A DNA stretch of 64,000 nucleotides from Hoeflea sp. (GCF_002733955.1 NZ_NVXQ01000026.1:1-64000); one strand, 5' to 3'. Positions 18,710 through 32,138 are shown, counted from the first letter of the stretch. The notes: generated by a model from the letters alone, not told the origin. Made by a program: numbers and translations.

Positions 18710-19192
18710 ATGCGCATCACACTGTTTGCCGTCGGACGGCTCAAGTCCGGCCCCGAAAGCGAGCTGTCGAGCCGCTACCTCGATCGCTTCGCCAAGTCGG
18801 GCAGCGCACTCGGGCTCGATTTCGCCAGGACCGTCGAGGTCGCGGAAAGCCGTGCCGCCACCGCGGAGCTGCGCAAGAAGGAAGAGGCCGCGCAACTGAT
18901 TCGCACCATGCCCGACGGCGCGGCGCTGATTCTTCTCGACGAGCGCGGCAAGACCCCTGATTCGCCTGGTTTTGCCGATACGCTGGCGAGGCTGCGTGAT
19001 GACGGCCGCCGCGACCTCGTGATCGCCATCGGCGGCGCCGACGGTCTCGACCCTGACCTGCATCGAAAGGCCGACGCGGTGATCTGCTTCGGCCGCATGA
19101 CCTGGCCGCACCAGCTGGTCCGGATCATGGCCGCCGAACAGCTCTACCGTGCCGTCACCATTCTTTCTGGCCATCCCTATCACCGCGCCTGA
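18710..19192 (+). CDS. rlmH: 23S rRNA pseudouridine-1915 N3-methyltransferase
   Basis: The protein has 160 residues and is a SPOUT-class methyltransferase. It starts MRITLFAVGRLKSGPESEL, with LLDERGKTPDSPGFA, the SAM-binding knot VIAIGGADGLD and the C-terminal MTWPHQLVRIMAAEQLYRA...SGHPYH. It modifies helix 69 of 23S rRNA in 70S ribosomes. It follows rsfS as in most bacteria. The 135-base gap between them holds only G+C-rich inverted segments. Confidence 0.95.
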   Translation: MRITLFAVGRLKSGPESELSSRYLDRFAKSGSALGLDFARTVEVAESRAATAELRKKEEAAQLIRTMPDGAALILLDERGKTPDSPGFADTLARLRDDGRRDLVIAIGGADGLDPDLHRKADAVICFGRMTWPHQLVRIMAAEQLYRAVTILSGHPYHRA

Positions 19193-19309
19193 AGCCTGCA
19201 GGTTCCATCTGCGCGAGCAGCCCTCGCGGTCCCGGAGCTCGCAAAGAATTGACCTTCCGGGACAATATGGTTCATGGAGCCTTAACGCGGAATTCGATAG
19301 GGTCCATTC

Positions 19310-20761
19310 ATGTTGAGCTCCCGAATCGTGCACTCAGGCTCCGGCGCGGCAATGGCTGCCGCCGGTCGACGCATGCGTTTGATTCGGCCCCTGCCGGGCG
19401 CTCTGCTCGTCCTCGCTCTGACAGCCGCGACTGTGCTGATGCTCTGGAGCACGACACCGTCAAACGCCACTGATGCAGATGCAACCGATCCCGATTCGGT
19501 CGGCACAATCGAACTTGAACAGGAACAGGAAGCCAGCCGGCTGGAACTGCAATCGGTCGCCAACGAGGCAGCCCTTGCGGCAAAAGCGCTCGAAGCACTG
19601 CAATCCGACGTCGCAGCGCTTCGCGCCGATCAGCAGGACCTGGATCAGAAGATCGCCGAGACCGCGTCACGCCGGGCCGAGCTCGACCAGCAGATCAAGG
19701 CCGGCGAGCAGACCATGACCGGCCTGTCCGAACGGCAGGAAGCGGTGCGCCTGTCACTCATTTCGCGTCGGTCGGTGCTGGCCGAGGTGCTGGCCGCGCT
19801 GCAGCGGCTCGGGCGGGATCCGCCCCCTGCCCTGCTGGTCAGTCCCGAAGATGCCTTGTCCTCGGTCAGAAGCGCCATCATGCTGGGTGCGGTCGTGCCC
19901 GAAATCCGCGCCGAGACGCAGGCTCTCGCAGACGATCTCAAGGAATTGGCGGCCCTGCGACAAGCCATCGCCGTCGAGCGGGTGGCGCTTGCTAAGGCGC
20001 TGGAAGAAAACGCCGCGGAGGAACAGCGGCTTGCCAACCTGGCATCGGAAAAGGCGGCGCTTCAGGAACAAAGCTCCCGGCGGCTCGAGCGCGAACGTGA
20101 GCGCGCCGAAGCCCTGTCGGTCCGCTCCACCGAACTCGAATCCGTCATTGCCCGGCTGGCCGATGAAATCGTCTCTCTCCGGCAGGCTGCAGAGGCTGCC
20201 CGCAAGGCTGAGGAAGAGCGCCAGCGGCAACTGGCCGAGCAGCTGGAGCGCGCCCGCGCCTTTGCCGCGGTGGCCGTGCCCGACAAAAACCGCATTATGC
20301 CCGCATATGCATTTTCCAAGCTGACCGGGACACTGTCCCTGCCGGTGCAAGGCGAAACGGTACGCTATTTCGGCGCCGACGACGGCACCGGGCACACGCT
20401 GGCCGGTGAAGTTCTGGCCACGGAAAAGGGCGCCACCGTGGTGGCTCCGGCTGATGGGTGGATCGCCTATGCCGGCCCGTTCCGCAGCTATGGCCAGGTG
20501 GTTATTATCGATACCGGCGAAAATCACCACGTGGTGTTGGCCGGAATGGAAAAGATCAAGGTCTCGGCCGGCCGGTTTGTCGTAGCCGGAGAGCCTCTGG
20601 CGACGATGGGACAGACGAGATTTGCAGGTTCGGCGGCTTTGTCGCTGGCATCGGAGCGTCCAACGCTCTACATTGAGATCAGAAAAGACGGTCAACCGGT
20701 CGACCCGCGATCGTGGTGGAAAGACGATATGTCTTCGAGAAAGGCAAGCAATGATACGTAA
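19310..20761 (+). CDS. EnvC-like murein hydrolase activator (degenerate M23 domain)
   Basis: The protein has 483 residues. A signal anchor at about 24-50 (LIRPLPGALLVLALTAATVLML) precedes two long coiled coils (about 65-170 and 205-320), then a LytM/M23-like domain (about 340-470) with VVAPADGWIAYAGPFRSYGQ. The metal-binding residues are mostly missing: the H-x-x-x-D site reads GHTLAGEV and the H-x-H site reads NHHVVLAG. As in E. coli EnvC it should therefore activate amidases at the division site rather than cut peptidoglycan. Its stop overlaps the ctpA start by 11 bases, an arrangement common in alphaproteobacteria. Confidence 0.88.
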   Translation: MLSSRIVHSGSGAAMAAAGRRMRLIRPLPGALLVLALTAATVLMLWSTTPSNATDADATDPDSVGTIELEQEQEASRLELQSVANEAALAAKALEALQSDVAALRADQQDLDQKIAETASRRAELDQQIKAGEQTMTGLSERQEAVRLSLISRRSVLAEVLAALQRLGRDPPPALLVSPEDALSSVRSAIMLGAVVPEIRAETQALADDLKELAALRQAIAVERVALAKALEENAAEEQRLANLASEKAALQEQSSRRLERERERAEALSVRSTELESVIARLADEIVSLRQAAEAARKAEEERQRQLAEQLERARAFAAVAVPDKNRIMPAYAFSKLTGTLSLPVQGETVRYFGADDGTGHTLAGEVLATEKGATVVAPADGWIAYAGPFRSYGQVVIIDTGENHHVVLAGMEKIKVSAGRFVVAGEPLATMGQTRFAGSAALSLASERPTLYIEIRKDGQPVDPRSWWKDDMSSRKASNDT

Positions 20762-22073
20762 GGTGACACTTCTGGCGGTTGGCGCATTGATGGGCGCAAC
20801 AGCCGTAAGCGCGATCAACTCCTATGGAGGCTCCGCCAATGCGGCGGGGACAGAGACCTACCGGCAGCTTGCCATCTTCGGCAACGTCTTCGAACGCGTG
20901 CGCGCCCAGTATGTGACGCCGCCGGAAGAAGAAAAGCTGATCGAGAATGCCATCAACGGCATGCTGACCTCGCTTGACCCGCATTCGAGCTACCTCAACC
21001 AGGAAGCAGCCGATGACATGCGGACCCAGACGCGTGGTGAATTCGGCGGTCTCGGTATCGAGGTCACCATGGAAGACGAACTGGTCAAGGTCATCACCCC
21101 GATCGACGACACGCCAGCCGCCCGTGCCGGCGTTCTTGCCGGTGATTTCATCTCGGAGATCGATGGCGAGGCCGTGCGCGGTCTTTCGCTCGGCGAAGCA
21201 GTCGACAAGATGCGCGGCCCGGTCAACACCGCCATCGAGCTGACAGTGCTGCGCGAAGGCGCCGACCAGCCGATCAAGATCAAGGTCGTCCGCGACATCA
21301 TCTCGGTCAAGGCTGTGCGCTACCGGGTCGAGGAGGATGTCGGCTACCTGCGGGTCATCTCCTTCACCGAGAAAACCTATGATGATCTCTCCGACGCGAT
21401 CGAGACGATCACCGATGAAGTCGGCAAGGACAAGCTTAAGGGCTTTGTGCTCGATCTCCGGCTGAACCCGGGCGGCCTACTCGACCAGGCAATCAGCGTC
21501 TCCGACGCCTTCCTGGATCGCGGCGAGATCGTCTCGACCCGCGGCCGCAACCCGGAAGAAACCCGCCGCTTCAACTCCCGACCGGGGGATCTTGCCGGTG
21601 GCAAGCCGGTGGTTGTGCTGATCAATGGCGGTTCGGCCTCTGCGTCCGAAATTGTCGCCGGTGCGCTGCAGGATCACAAGCGCGCCACCATCCTGGGCAC
21701 GCGTTCCTTCGGCAAGGGATCGGTCCAGACCATCATCCCGCTGGATGCGAAGACAGCCCTCCGCCTGACCACGGCGCTCTACTACACGCCGTCCGGCACA
21801 TCGATCCAGGGCACCGGCATCAAGCCCGATATCCGGGTCGAGGAGCCTGTGCCTGAAGAGTTGCGTGGTCGCGTGAAGCCCTCCGGCGAAAGCGAGCTTC
21901 GCGGCCATATCCAGGGCGAAAACGAGGATGAAGAGGGCTCGGGCTCGATTGCCTATGTCCCGCCGGATCCGAAGGACGACGTCCAGCTCGGCCATGCGCT
22001 TGACCTGCTGCGCGGCAACAAGACCGACCCGGCCTTCCCGCCGAGCCCGGACCAGGCCGCAAACAAGAACTGA
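20751..22073 (+). CDS. ctpA: C-terminal processing protease (S41 family)
   Basis: The protein has 440 residues from the ATG at 20751 inside the end of the EnvC-like gene (AAAGGC upstream). It has an N-terminal signal (MIRKVTLLAVGALMGATAVSA), a PDZ domain (about 85-165, GGLGIEVTMEDELVKVI), then the S41 peptidase with the Ser motif GGSASASEIVAGALQD near 297 and the Lys motif SFGKGSVQT. The tail is acidic. CtpA trims C-termini of periplasmic proteins, including cell-wall hydrolases, which fits the translational overlap with an amidase activator. Confidence 0.95.
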   Translation: MIRKVTLLAVGALMGATAVSAINSYGGSANAAGTETYRQLAIFGNVFERVRAQYVTPPEEEKLIENAINGMLTSLDPHSSYLNQEAADDMRTQTRGEFGGLGIEVTMEDELVKVITPIDDTPAARAGVLAGDFISEIDGEAVRGLSLGEAVDKMRGPVNTAIELTVLREGADQPIKIKVVRDIISVKAVRYRVEEDVGYLRVISFTEKTYDDLSDAIETITDEVGKDKLKGFVLDLRLNPGGLLDQAISVSDAFLDRGEIVSTRGRNPEETRRFNSRPGDLAGGKPVVVLINGGSASASEIVAGALQDHKRATILGTRSFGKGSVQTIIPLDAKTALRLTTALYYTPSGTSIQGTGIKPDIRVEEPVPEELRGRVKPSGESELRGHIQGENEDEEGSGSIAYVPPDPKDDVQLGHALDLLRGNKTDPAFPPSPDQAANKN

Positions 22074-22174
22074 CGCAAGCTTTTCCGCCGCCCCGCCTGC
22101 ACCAGCCTTGCTGGCTTGCATGCGGGGCGGCGGACTGATTCAATCAGCCCGTATCGGGATTCGGACAGAAGATC

Positions 22175-23422
22175 GTGGGCGACAAGATCCATCAGCCGCT
22201 GGGACAGCACTTGAAGCCGGAGCGAAAGCCCGGCCGGGGGCCTCGGCGCGGCTGGTCAAGGATCCTGCTTGGCACGATTGCGGTCTGCCTGGTTCTGGCC
22301 GGCGCCGGCTGGATGGCCTTTTCAGGTGCCCGCATCGAGACCGGCGACAGGGTCGTGCTGCTCGACAGTCCCGAAACCGAAGCCCCCGATACCGCTTCAG
22401 GCCAGTCCACGGATACAGAGCCGGCAAACAATCAGCCGGCCAGCGCCAGCGCTGCAGCCGAAGACACTGGCGGACTGAAATCGCTCCACGGCCAGTCCGG
22501 TGCTGATGTCGCCACCACGCTCGGTGACGATGGCGAGGAAATCAACAAGTTCACCCCGGTCAAGCGGCCCGACAACCGCCCGGTGCTGCTCAACCCGCCC
22601 GGCCGGGTTGGCCAGAATGCCCATTTGGCCCATTTGCCGGATCCCGCCGTAGTAGAAGACACACAGATCGGTCCGTTGCCGGTGCGTGGGGCAAATGGCG
22701 AGCGAGCCTTTGACATCTATGCCCGGCCCTGGTCCGGCGCCCGTGGCGCCCGTGTGGTGATCATCGTCGGCGGGCTCGGCCTGAGCCAGACCGGCTCGCA
22801 ATATGCGATCAGAACGCTGCCCGAGGAAATAACCCTGGCTTTCGCCTCCAATGGCAACAGCCTGCAGCGCTGGATGCAGGAAGCACGGCGCCAGGGCCAC
22901 GAGATCCTGCTTCAGGTTCCGTTCGAACCCTATGATTACCCCGCCAATGACCCTGGTGCCGGAACCCTCACCGTTGCGGCCGGAGCCAGCGCCAATCTCG
23001 CCGATCTGCACACGGCCATGGCCCGCATCACCAATTACACCGGCATCACAAATTTCATGGGCGGCCGTTTTCTCGCTGATCCCGACGCACTCGAACCGGT
23101 GATGCGCGATCTTGCCGAACGTGGCATCATGTTCCTCGATGACGGCACCTCCGCCCGCTCGCTGACCGGACAATTCACCAAAACGCTGGGAATACCCTTC
23201 GCCGCAGCCGACATGGTACTCGACGCCATCCAGGAGCGCGGCTACATTCTTTCTAAACTGGACGAGCTGGAACGCGTAGCCAGGCGGAACGGAACAGCAG
23301 TAGGTGTCGCTTCGGCGTTTGAGGTTAGCGTCGACGCGATCGCCACCTGGGCTGAAGAAGCCAAGGCGCGGGGAATAGAAATTGTCTCCGCCTCGGCCGT
23401 GGCCGACGACCCGGAGAGATAG
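22175..23422 (+). CDS. Divergent polysaccharide deacetylase family protein
   Basis: The protein has 415 residues with a GTG start. A basic N-terminus and one membrane segment (about 29-50, [20 protein letters not shown]) are followed by a disordered linker and a barrel domain of the divergent polysaccharide deacetylase family (about 185-410): [63 protein letters not shown] and [13 protein letters not shown]. The metal-binding Asp/His set of active deacetylases is largely absent, as is normal for this family. It always sits after ctpA in related genomes; a role in envelope maintenance is inferred. Confidence 0.88.
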   Translation: MGDKIHQPLGQHLKPERKPGRGPRRGWSRILLGTIAVCLVLAGAGWMAFSGARIETGDRVVLLDSPETEAPDTASGQSTDTEPANNQPASASAAAEDTGGLKSLHGQSGADVATTLGDDGEEINKFTPVKRPDNRPVLLNPPGRVGQNAHLAHLPDPAVVEDTQIGPLPVRGANGERAFDIYARPWSGARGARVVIIVGGLGLSQTGSQYAIRTLPEEITLAFASNGNSLQRWMQEARRQGHEILLQVPFEPYDYPANDPGAGTLTVAAGASANLADLHTAMARITNYTGITNFMGGRFLADPDALEPVMRDLAERGIMFLDDGTSARSLTGQFTKTLGIPFAAADMVLDAIQERGYILSKLDELERVARRNGTAVGVASAFEVSVDAIATWAEEAKARGIEIVSASAVADDPER

Positions 23423-23435
23423 GCAGGAAGCACAT

Positions 23436-23975
23436 ATGGCCGGCAAGGACGCAACAAGCACAGTGGACGTCAACGCCCTTCCCTATCGCCTGTGTGTCGG
23501 TGTCATGGTGCTCAACAATGAGGGTCTTGTCTGGACCGGCCGCCGCATTGCCGAAGGCAACACCGAATATGATGGCTCACCGCAGCTCTGGCAGATGCCC
23601 CAGGGCGGCATAGACGCCGACGAAGTGCCTTATCGGGCAGCCCTGCGCGAGCTCTATGAGGAAACCGGCATGCGTTCGGTGGAACTGCTCGCCGAGGCCC
23701 CGGATTGGATCGATTACGATCTTCCCGGGCACCTGCTTGGCATTGGCCTGAAAGGCAAGTATCGGGGGCAGAGGCAACGCTGGTTCGCCATGCGCTTTAC
23801 CGGCGACGAGAGCGAGATCAGCATCGACCCGCCGCCTGGCGGCCACCAGGCCGAGTTCGACGCCTGGGAGTGGAAGCCGATGCACGATCTGCCGGGCCTG
23901 ATCGTGCCCTTCAAGCGCAAGGCCTATGATCAGGTGGTCAGCGCCTTCGAGCACCTGGCGGGTGTGGCGCCATGA
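23436..23975 (+). CDS. rppH: RNA pyrophosphohydrolase (Nudix)
   Basis: The protein has 179 residues from the ATG at 23436 (AGGAAG upstream). It starts the family core with [21 protein letters not shown], has [12 protein letters not shown] and the full Nudix box [23 protein letters not shown]. It removes pyrophosphate from 5'-triphosphate RNA ends and so triggers RNase E decay. The gene overlaps the next gene by four bases. Confidence 0.95.
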   Translation: MAGKDATSTVDVNALPYRLCVGVMVLNNEGLVWTGRRIAEGNTEYDGSPQLWQMPQGGIDADEVPYRAALRELYEETGMRSVELLAEAPDWIDYDLPGHLLGIGLKGKYRGQRQRWFAMRFTGDESEISIDPPPGGHQAEFDAWEWKPMHDLPGLIVPFKRKAYDQVVSAFEHLAGVAP

Positions 23976-24676
23976 AGCTGATAGGGTTGTTGGGCGGCCT
24001 GAGCTGGGACTCAACTTCCCTATACTATCGGATGCTCAATGAACTCACCCAGAAGCAGCTGGGCGGCCACCATGCGGCGCGGGTTCTGCTCCATTCGGTC
24101 AACCATGCCGCCATCAAGGAAGCCCAGAGCCTGCGAGATACCGATGCCATTGTCACGATCCTTTGCGAGGCCGGGCGCAGCCTGAAGGCCGGAGGCGCGG
24201 ATTTCCTGGTGCTGGCGAACAACTCCTTGCATCAGTATGCCGAACAGATCGAAAAGGCCTGCGGTCTGGAACTGCTGCATATTTCGGACGCCACCAGCTC
24301 CCAGGTTCGGCAGGACGGACATCAGACGGTTGCGCTTCTGGGCACCCGGGCCACCATGGAAGCTGACTTCTATGCAAAACGCTTGAAGTCCGGTTGTGGT
24401 GCCAAGGTCATCTCGCCGGAACTTGTCGAGAGGATCGAGATCAACCGCGTGATACATGATGAGATTGGCCGCGGCATCATGCGCAACGGCTCACGCGAAT
24501 TCGTCAATCAACTGATCGAGAAGCTCTGCAACCGCGGCGCCGAAGCCGTGGTGCTCGGCTGTTCGGAATTGACCACACTCATCACCCCGGCCCGCGATCA
24601 GATCCAGTTCTATGACACCACCCGTTTGCACGCTCAGGCGGCTGTTCAGCGTGCACTGGAGGTCTCCTATGCCTGA
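23972..24676 (+). CDS. Aspartate/glutamate racemase family protein, one catalytic Cys replaced by Asn
   Basis: The protein has 234 residues. The family N-terminus is [20 protein letters not shown], and the second catalytic site is [12 protein letters not shown] with C197. At the first site the usual C/T-N-T-x-H reads NNSLH, so position 83 is Asn. In E. coli YgeA, as I recall, this position is Thr83 paired with Cys197 and the enzyme works in one direction; here even the Thr is gone. The protein may have altered direction or specificity, or be a binding protein. It is coupled to rppH upstream (4-base overlap) and to an acetyltransferase downstream (8-base overlap). Confidence 0.85.
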   Translation: MKLIGLLGGLSWDSTSLYYRMLNELTQKQLGGHHAARVLLHSVNHAAIKEAQSLRDTDAIVTILCEAGRSLKAGGADFLVLANNSLHQYAEQIEKACGLELLHISDATSSQVRQDGHQTVALLGTRATMEADFYAKRLKSGCGAKVISPELVERIEINRVIHDEIGRGIMRNGSREFVNQLIEKLCNRGAEAVVLGCSELTTLITPARDQIQFYDTTRLHAQAAVQRALEVSYA

Positions 24677-25202
24677 GCCGCGAAGCATTGCCACCAGGGC
24701 GCTCTATCGCCTCAGCACAGCATCCGATCTCACTGCCATAGAGGAGATTGAAAGGCTGAGCTACCCGCCACAGCAAACCGGCCTCGCCCGGGCCCTGCTG
24801 GCTGATGCTGAGTCCTCTCTCTCCCTCATCGCAGAGATCGAGGACAGGACCGTCGGTCACGTCCTACTGAGCATGATTTCCGGGCCGGACAGGGCGCTGG
24901 CGCTGGCGCCATTGGCGGTTCTGCCAGCATGGCGTGAGATGCAGATCGGCACGGAACTGGTTCGCCATGCGCTCGAACTGGCGCGGCAGCAGGGCTGGCT
25001 ATCGGTGTTTGTCTTCGGCCAACCCGATTACTATTGCCGCTTCGGATTCAGATCCCGCACCGCTGACGGAGCCGAAACAACACTTCAGGGTCCACGCTTT
25101 CTGGCGCTCGAACTGCACCCCGGAGCGCTGTCTTCATGGACCGGTCCTTTAAACTTTCCCGAACTGTTTCTCCGGCATCTCCCTGTTGGCGCACAAGGCT
25201 GA
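24669..25202 (+). CDS. GNAT family N-acetyltransferase (YhbS-like)
   Basis: The protein has 177 residues from the ATG at 24669, preceded by GGAGGT six bases upstream inside the racemase gene. The acetyl-CoA fold shows VGHVLLSMIS, LAPLAVLPAWREMQIGTELVRHAL and the characteristic VFGQPDYYCRFGFR, which is typical of the YhbS/predicted N-acetyltransferase group. Substrate unknown. Overlap of reading frames suggests co-expression with the racemase-like protein. Confidence 0.85.
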   Translation: MPEPRSIATRALYRLSTASDLTAIEEIERLSYPPQQTGLARALLADAESSLSLIAEIEDRTVGHVLLSMISGPDRALALAPLAVLPAWREMQIGTELVRHALELARQQGWLSVFVFGQPDYYCRFGFRSRTADGAETTLQGPRFLALELHPGALSSWTGPLNFPELFLRHLPVGAQG

Positions 25203-25275
25203 AACAGGCTGCTTGAGTAGAACTGCAGCCATCCCGACACCATGCTGGCCCGGCCGGCAACATGCGGACACAAAA

Positions 25276-25297
25276 AAGGCGGCCCGAAGACCGCCTT
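25276..25297 (-). terminator. Rho-independent terminator of the atp operon
   Basis: On the minus strand a seven-bp stem (AAGGCGG with CCGCCTT, 8-base loop) runs directly into TTTTTT just downstream of the atpC stop. The plus strand also has a hairpin here, so it may close the upstream acetyltransferase transcript as well. Confidence 0.85.
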
Positions 25298-25319
25298 GCC
25301 TTTGAACCTGCGGTCCGAA

Positions 25320-25727
25320 TCAGGCCGGCAGGATGGCGCCGTTCAGCGTGGTCAGCTGGTCCAGATATTCCTGGGCCTTCTGCTTGGCTGTATCGGTCGA
25401 AGCATCGGCGAGGTCTTCGCGCGCGTCCTGCAGACGTCTGTTGATATCGTCGCGGTCGATGTCGCTCACCGCTACGGCTGATTCCGCCAGCAGGGTGCAG
25501 CCGTCCGGCAGGATGTCGGCAAAACCACCAAACACCACGAACCGGTCGGTCTTGCCTTCGGAGGTCGTCACTGTGACGACACCAGGCTTGATCGTGGTCA
25601 TGGTCGGTGCGTGGTTGGCCATCACCGTCATTTCACCGTCGGTGCCCGGAAGCACGACTTCGGTCACGGTTGCCGACAAGAGCAACCGCTCGGGAGATAC
25701 GAGTTCAAAATTGAAGCTGTCAGCCAT
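25320..25727 (-). CDS. atpC: ATP synthase F1 epsilon subunit
   Basis: The protein has 135 residues from the ATG at 25727. The N-terminal beta-sandwich (FNFELVSPERLLLSATVTEVVLPGTDGEMTVMANHAPTMTTIKPG) is clear, with a helical C-terminal hairpin (DINRRLQDAREDLADAS). Epsilon links the rotor to the c ring and inhibits ATP hydrolysis. It is the last gene of the atpHAGDC operon. Confidence 0.96.
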   Translation of the reverse strand: MADSFNFELVSPERLLLSATVTEVVLPGTDGEMTVMANHAPTMTTIKPGVVTVTTSEGKTDRFVVFGGFADILPDGCTLLAESAVAVSDIDRDDINRRLQDAREDLADASTDTAKQKAQEYLDQLTTLNGAILPA

Positions 25728-25805
25728 GACGTTCACTTTATCGCAGTGCTGTTCGGGAGCACCGCGCAAACCGGAACCTACCGGTTTGCGCGGGCAATTT
25801 CATGA

Positions 25806-27368
<1,563 letters not shown>

Positions 27369-28247
27369 TTAGAGCGCTTCCGCGCCCGAAATGATTTCAA
27401 TGAGTTCCTTGGTGATCTGGGCCTGCCGCTGGCGGTTGTAGCTCATCGACAGCTTGTCGATCATCTCGCCAGCATTGCGGGTTGCGTTGTCCATTGCGGA
27501 CATTTTCGCGCCCATCTCGCCTGCAACATTCTCAAGCAGCGCCCTGAAGATCTGCACCTTGATCGAACGCGGCAGCAAATCCTCGAGGATTTCTTCGGCA
27601 CTCGGCTCGTAGTCGTAGATCGCCGATGCGCTGGCATCGTCAGCTGCTGCGCCGGTTGAAGCCGGGATCAGCTGCTGTGCGGTCGGAACCTGGCTGATCA
27701 CCGATTTGAACTCCGAGTAGAACAGAGTGCAAACGTCGAAGCCACCCTGGTCAAACAGATCCGTGACCTTGTCCGCGACCGTTTCGGCCTGGGCAAAGCT
27801 CATCTGCTTGACGTCGCGGAAATCCACACGCTCGATAATCAGAGATGCGTATTCCCGGCGCAGGATATCATAACCCTTCTTGCCGACACACAGGATCTTG
27901 ACGGTTTTGCCGTCAGCCAGAAGCCGGCGCACATGATCGCGCGCAAAACGCGCAATCTGGCTGTTGAAGCCGCCGCACATGCCACGTTCGGCGGTGCAGA
28001 CCACCAGCAGATGCGTGTCGTCCTTGCCGGTGCCGGTCATCAGCTTCGGTGCATCATCACCGCCGCCGACAGCTTCGGCGATGTTCGACATCACCGAGGC
28101 CATCCGCTGCGAATACGGCCGTGCGGCCTCGGCCGCCTCCTGCGCGCGCCGAAGCTTCGCCGCGGCGACCATCTGCATCGCCTTGGTGATCTTCTGCGTC
28201 GCCTTGACGGAGGCGATCCGGTTTTTCAGATCCTTGAGTGAAGGCAT
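27369..28247 (-). CDS. atpG: ATP synthase F1 gamma subunit
   Basis: The protein has 292 residues. The two long rotor helices are visible: [36 protein letters not shown] at the N-terminus and [47 protein letters not shown] at the C-terminus. It is the central shaft of F1. It lies between atpA and atpD in the operon. Confidence 0.97.
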   Translation of the reverse strand: MPSLKDLKNRIASVKATQKITKAMQMVAAAKLRRAQEAAEAARPYSQRMASVMSNIAEAVGGGDDAPKLMTGTGKDDTHLLVVCTAERGMCGGFNSQIARFARDHVRRLLADGKTVKILCVGKKGYDILRREYASLIIERVDFRDVKQMSFAQAETVADKVTDLFDQGGFDVCTLFYSEFKSVISQVPTAQQLIPASTGAAADDASASAIYDYEPSAEEILEDLLPRSIKVQIFRALLENVAGEMGAKMSAMDNATRNAGEMIDKLSMSYNRQRQAQITKELIEIISGAEAL

Positions 28248-28274
28248 CCGTTATCCGTCCTCGGTCTGTTGCCG

Positions 28275-29803
<1,529 letters not shown>

Positions 29804-29804
<1 letters not shown>

Positions 29805-30364
29805 CAGCCAACCTCTTTCAGTGCATGCTTAAGGGTGGAAAGTTTAGTGCGAAGTGATGTGTCGACCTGACGCGAACCGATCTTGACGATCAACCCGCCC
29901 AGCAGCGACGCATCGACTGTGACGTTAAGCGTCACGGTTTTTCCGGTTACGCCTGACAGCGCAGCCTTGAGTTCTTTTTCCTGCGCCGCCGACAGCGGGT
30001 GTGCTGTCCTGACGTCTGCAGTGACTTCGCCGCGCTCGCGCGCAACGGCCTCGTGAAAGGACTTGATGATCGCAGGCACGGCGAACAGCCGGCGGTTGCG
30101 GGCAACGACCTTGAGGAAATTGCCGACCAGGCCGGAAATGCCGGCCTTGTCGATCAACGCGACGATCGAGCGCGACTGGTCTTCAGCTGAAAATACCGGG
30201 CTGGTGACCAGGCGCTGCAGATCAGCGCTGCTGTCAATCATTGCCTGAAACTGGTTCAGATCCTTGGCGACAGCGTCAACCGATTTGGCTTCTGCCGCCA
30301 GCTCATAAAGCGACGAAGCATACCGTTCAGCGACACCGGAAATTTGATGGGAGTTATCTGCCAC
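29804..30364 (-). CDS. atpH: ATP synthase F1 delta subunit
   Basis: The protein has 186 residues. It has the helical N-terminal bundle ([24 protein letters not shown]) that binds alpha, and the C-terminal segment [31 protein letters not shown] that binds the b subunits. It is the first gene of the operon; F0 genes are absent here, as is usual for alphaproteobacteria, which keep F0 elsewhere. The 250-base gap upstream should hold the operon promoter, but I see no strong consensus match. Confidence 0.96.
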
Positions 30365-30614
30365 GGGCGGGATTGTCTCTCATTGCCATTCAGACCCCTG
30401 CGCTTGACCGAAAGCCGGAAAGGCAAGTCTCTGAATTTGTTACGGTAAATTTCAGGTCGTCCAAGCTCGAAAGTTTGTTTTTCCCGAAATGCGCGGTCCG
30501 TCTAGCATAGAGCGCCGGGACTCGCAACACGCCGGGTGCGCCATTCCGCACCTGCTTTAGGATGAGAGACCGGCTCTGCCAGTCCCGGTCAGCTTCAAAT
30601 CAAACCCGATTCCA

Positions 30615-31004
30615 TCATGTCCAGCCCAGCGCATACATCAGCGGTCCTGCCGCGAGCAGGATTTCAAGCACCACCGACACCAGATTGAACACCGTCACGC
30701 CGCGGTCCGAGAGCATCGAGATGATTCGCCCGAACGCCGTGAACGCCCACCCCGCACCCAGCGCCAGGTAGATCAGCGGCTGGGCAAACAGCATCGCGCA
30801 GATCCCGACCCCGAGATAGAACCCGGCCATGGTTCCGCGCGCTTCCGACAGTGCTTCGGGATGGTCCGGCAACGTCTGCAGCCTGAGGATCTTCAGCGAG
30901 ATCCGCGGGGCAAACAACAGCATCAGGCCAAACAGGATTGTCACCAGTGCAGCCGACCAGGCCAGCCATTCGCCCTGGCTTGTCGGCCAGTAGAATTCGA
31001 TCAT
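30615..31004 (-). CDS. DUF4345-like small membrane protein
   Basis: The protein has 129 residues with four predicted membrane segments (about 15-32, 58-75, 78-92 and 105-125). The conserved part AGFYLGVGICAMLFAQPLIYLALGAGWAFTAFGRIISMLSDRG resembles DUF4345. The ATG at 31004 has GGAGAT upstream. Function unknown; it stands alone between the ATP synthase operon and a transporter gene. Confidence 0.7.
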   Translation of the reverse strand: MIEFYWPTSQGEWLAWSAALVTILFGLMLLFAPRISLKILRLQTLPDHPEALSEARGTMAGFYLGVGICAMLFAQPLIYLALGAGWAFTAFGRIISMLSDRGVTVFNLVSVVLEILLAAGPLMYALGWT

Positions 31005-31184
31005 TCCCGCATCTCCATTTCGGACCCGCCTTCACCCTTCAGCGGCACGGTTTGCCTGCCGGCATCTGCCACAGCGCCAATCTGACGCATCAGGCCGGAT
31101 CGGCACCCCTTCACGAACGCTTACCATGCAGCGCCCGCGCGCCATAGCCCCGGCATGGGCCGCAAGCAACAGAAACCCGCCGCA

Positions 31185-32138
31185 TCAGTTCGCAGACCCG
31201 AGCCTGGCCTCGCGGCGTGCGATCAGCCGTTCCCGGTTCATGATGTAGATGCCGCTCAGGCAGATGATCGCGGCGCCCAGCATGGTCCAGCCGTCGGGCA
31301 CGTCGCCGAAGACAATGAAACCGAGCGCCGTCATCCACAACAGCTGGCTGTAGACAAACGGCGCAACCTTGGAGGCGCTGGCCAGCCGGCTGGCCTTGAC
31401 CAGCAGCACATGCCCGCCCATGCCGAGCGCGCCGAGGCTGGCAAGCAGCGCGAAATCAAGCACCGAGCTCGGCATCTGGCCATAGACAAAGGCCGGCGGC
31501 GCCATCAGCAGGGTTGCGAAAATGCAGGAATAGAACACCAGGCTCGACTGGCTTTCCTGCATCGCCAGATTGCGGGTCAGGATCGAGTAGAGCGAATAGG
31601 TGATCGTTGCCAGGATCGACCATATGATCGACAGCGAAAACACATCGGTGCCCGGCCGCACCACGATCAGCACCCCGACAAAGCCGACCATGATCGCCGC
31701 CCAGCGCCGCGGCCCGGCCCATTCGCCAAGCAGCGGGCCGGCCAGCGCCGTCACCAGCATCGGCACGCTCAAGAAGATGCTGATGGTCTGCGCCAGCTGC
31801 AACTCGCGCAGCGCCAGGAAGTTGAACAAGGTGGTCGCCGGCAGCAGCAGCCCGCGCAGGATCTGCAGCGGCGCGTTCTTCATCCGGTACATGTCTGCCC
31901 GGCGCCAGCCCTGGAAGATGATGAAGGCAATCACCGCATGCCCGAAAAACCGGCACCAGACCACGAAGATAGCAGCATAGCCCGCCGTTACCAGATACTT
32001 GGCGCCGGTATCGAGCACGGCAAAACTCATGAAGGTGAACAGCGCAATCACCATCGCCACCGGCGGCATGGCCTCGCGATCAACATCATGTCGCGCCGGG
32101 CGATGGTGGGGGATGTGGTCCAAGCTGAGGCTTTCCAT
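31185..32138 (-). CDS. EamA/DMT family transporter
   Basis: The protein is 317 residues from the ATG at 32138; an ATG at 32069 (MPPVAMVIAL) is an equally plausible start because the first 23 residues are polar and His-rich. Ten membrane segments form two EamA repeats, with FLALRELQLAQTISIFLSVPMLVTALAGPLLGEW in the first and SKVAPFVYSQLLWMTALGFIVFGDVPDGWTMLGAAII in the second. Such proteins move metabolites, often exporting amino acids or nucleosides; the substrate cannot be told. It lies downstream of an XRE regulator on the same strand. Confidence 0.88.
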   Translation of the reverse strand: MESLSLDHIPHHRPARHDVDREAMPPVAMVIALFTFMSFAVLDTGAKYLVTAGYAAIFVVWCRFFGHAVIAFIIFQGWRRADMYRMKNAPLQILRGLLLPATTLFNFLALRELQLAQTISIFLSVPMLVTALAGPLLGEWAGPRRWAAIMVGFVGVLIVVRPGTDVFSLSIIWSILATITYSLYSILTRNLAMQESQSSLVFYSCIFATLLMAPPAFVYGQMPSSVLDFALLASLGALGMGGHVLLVKASRLASASKVAPFVYSQLLWMTALGFIVFGDVPDGWTMLGAAIICLSGIYIMNRERLIARREARLGSAN

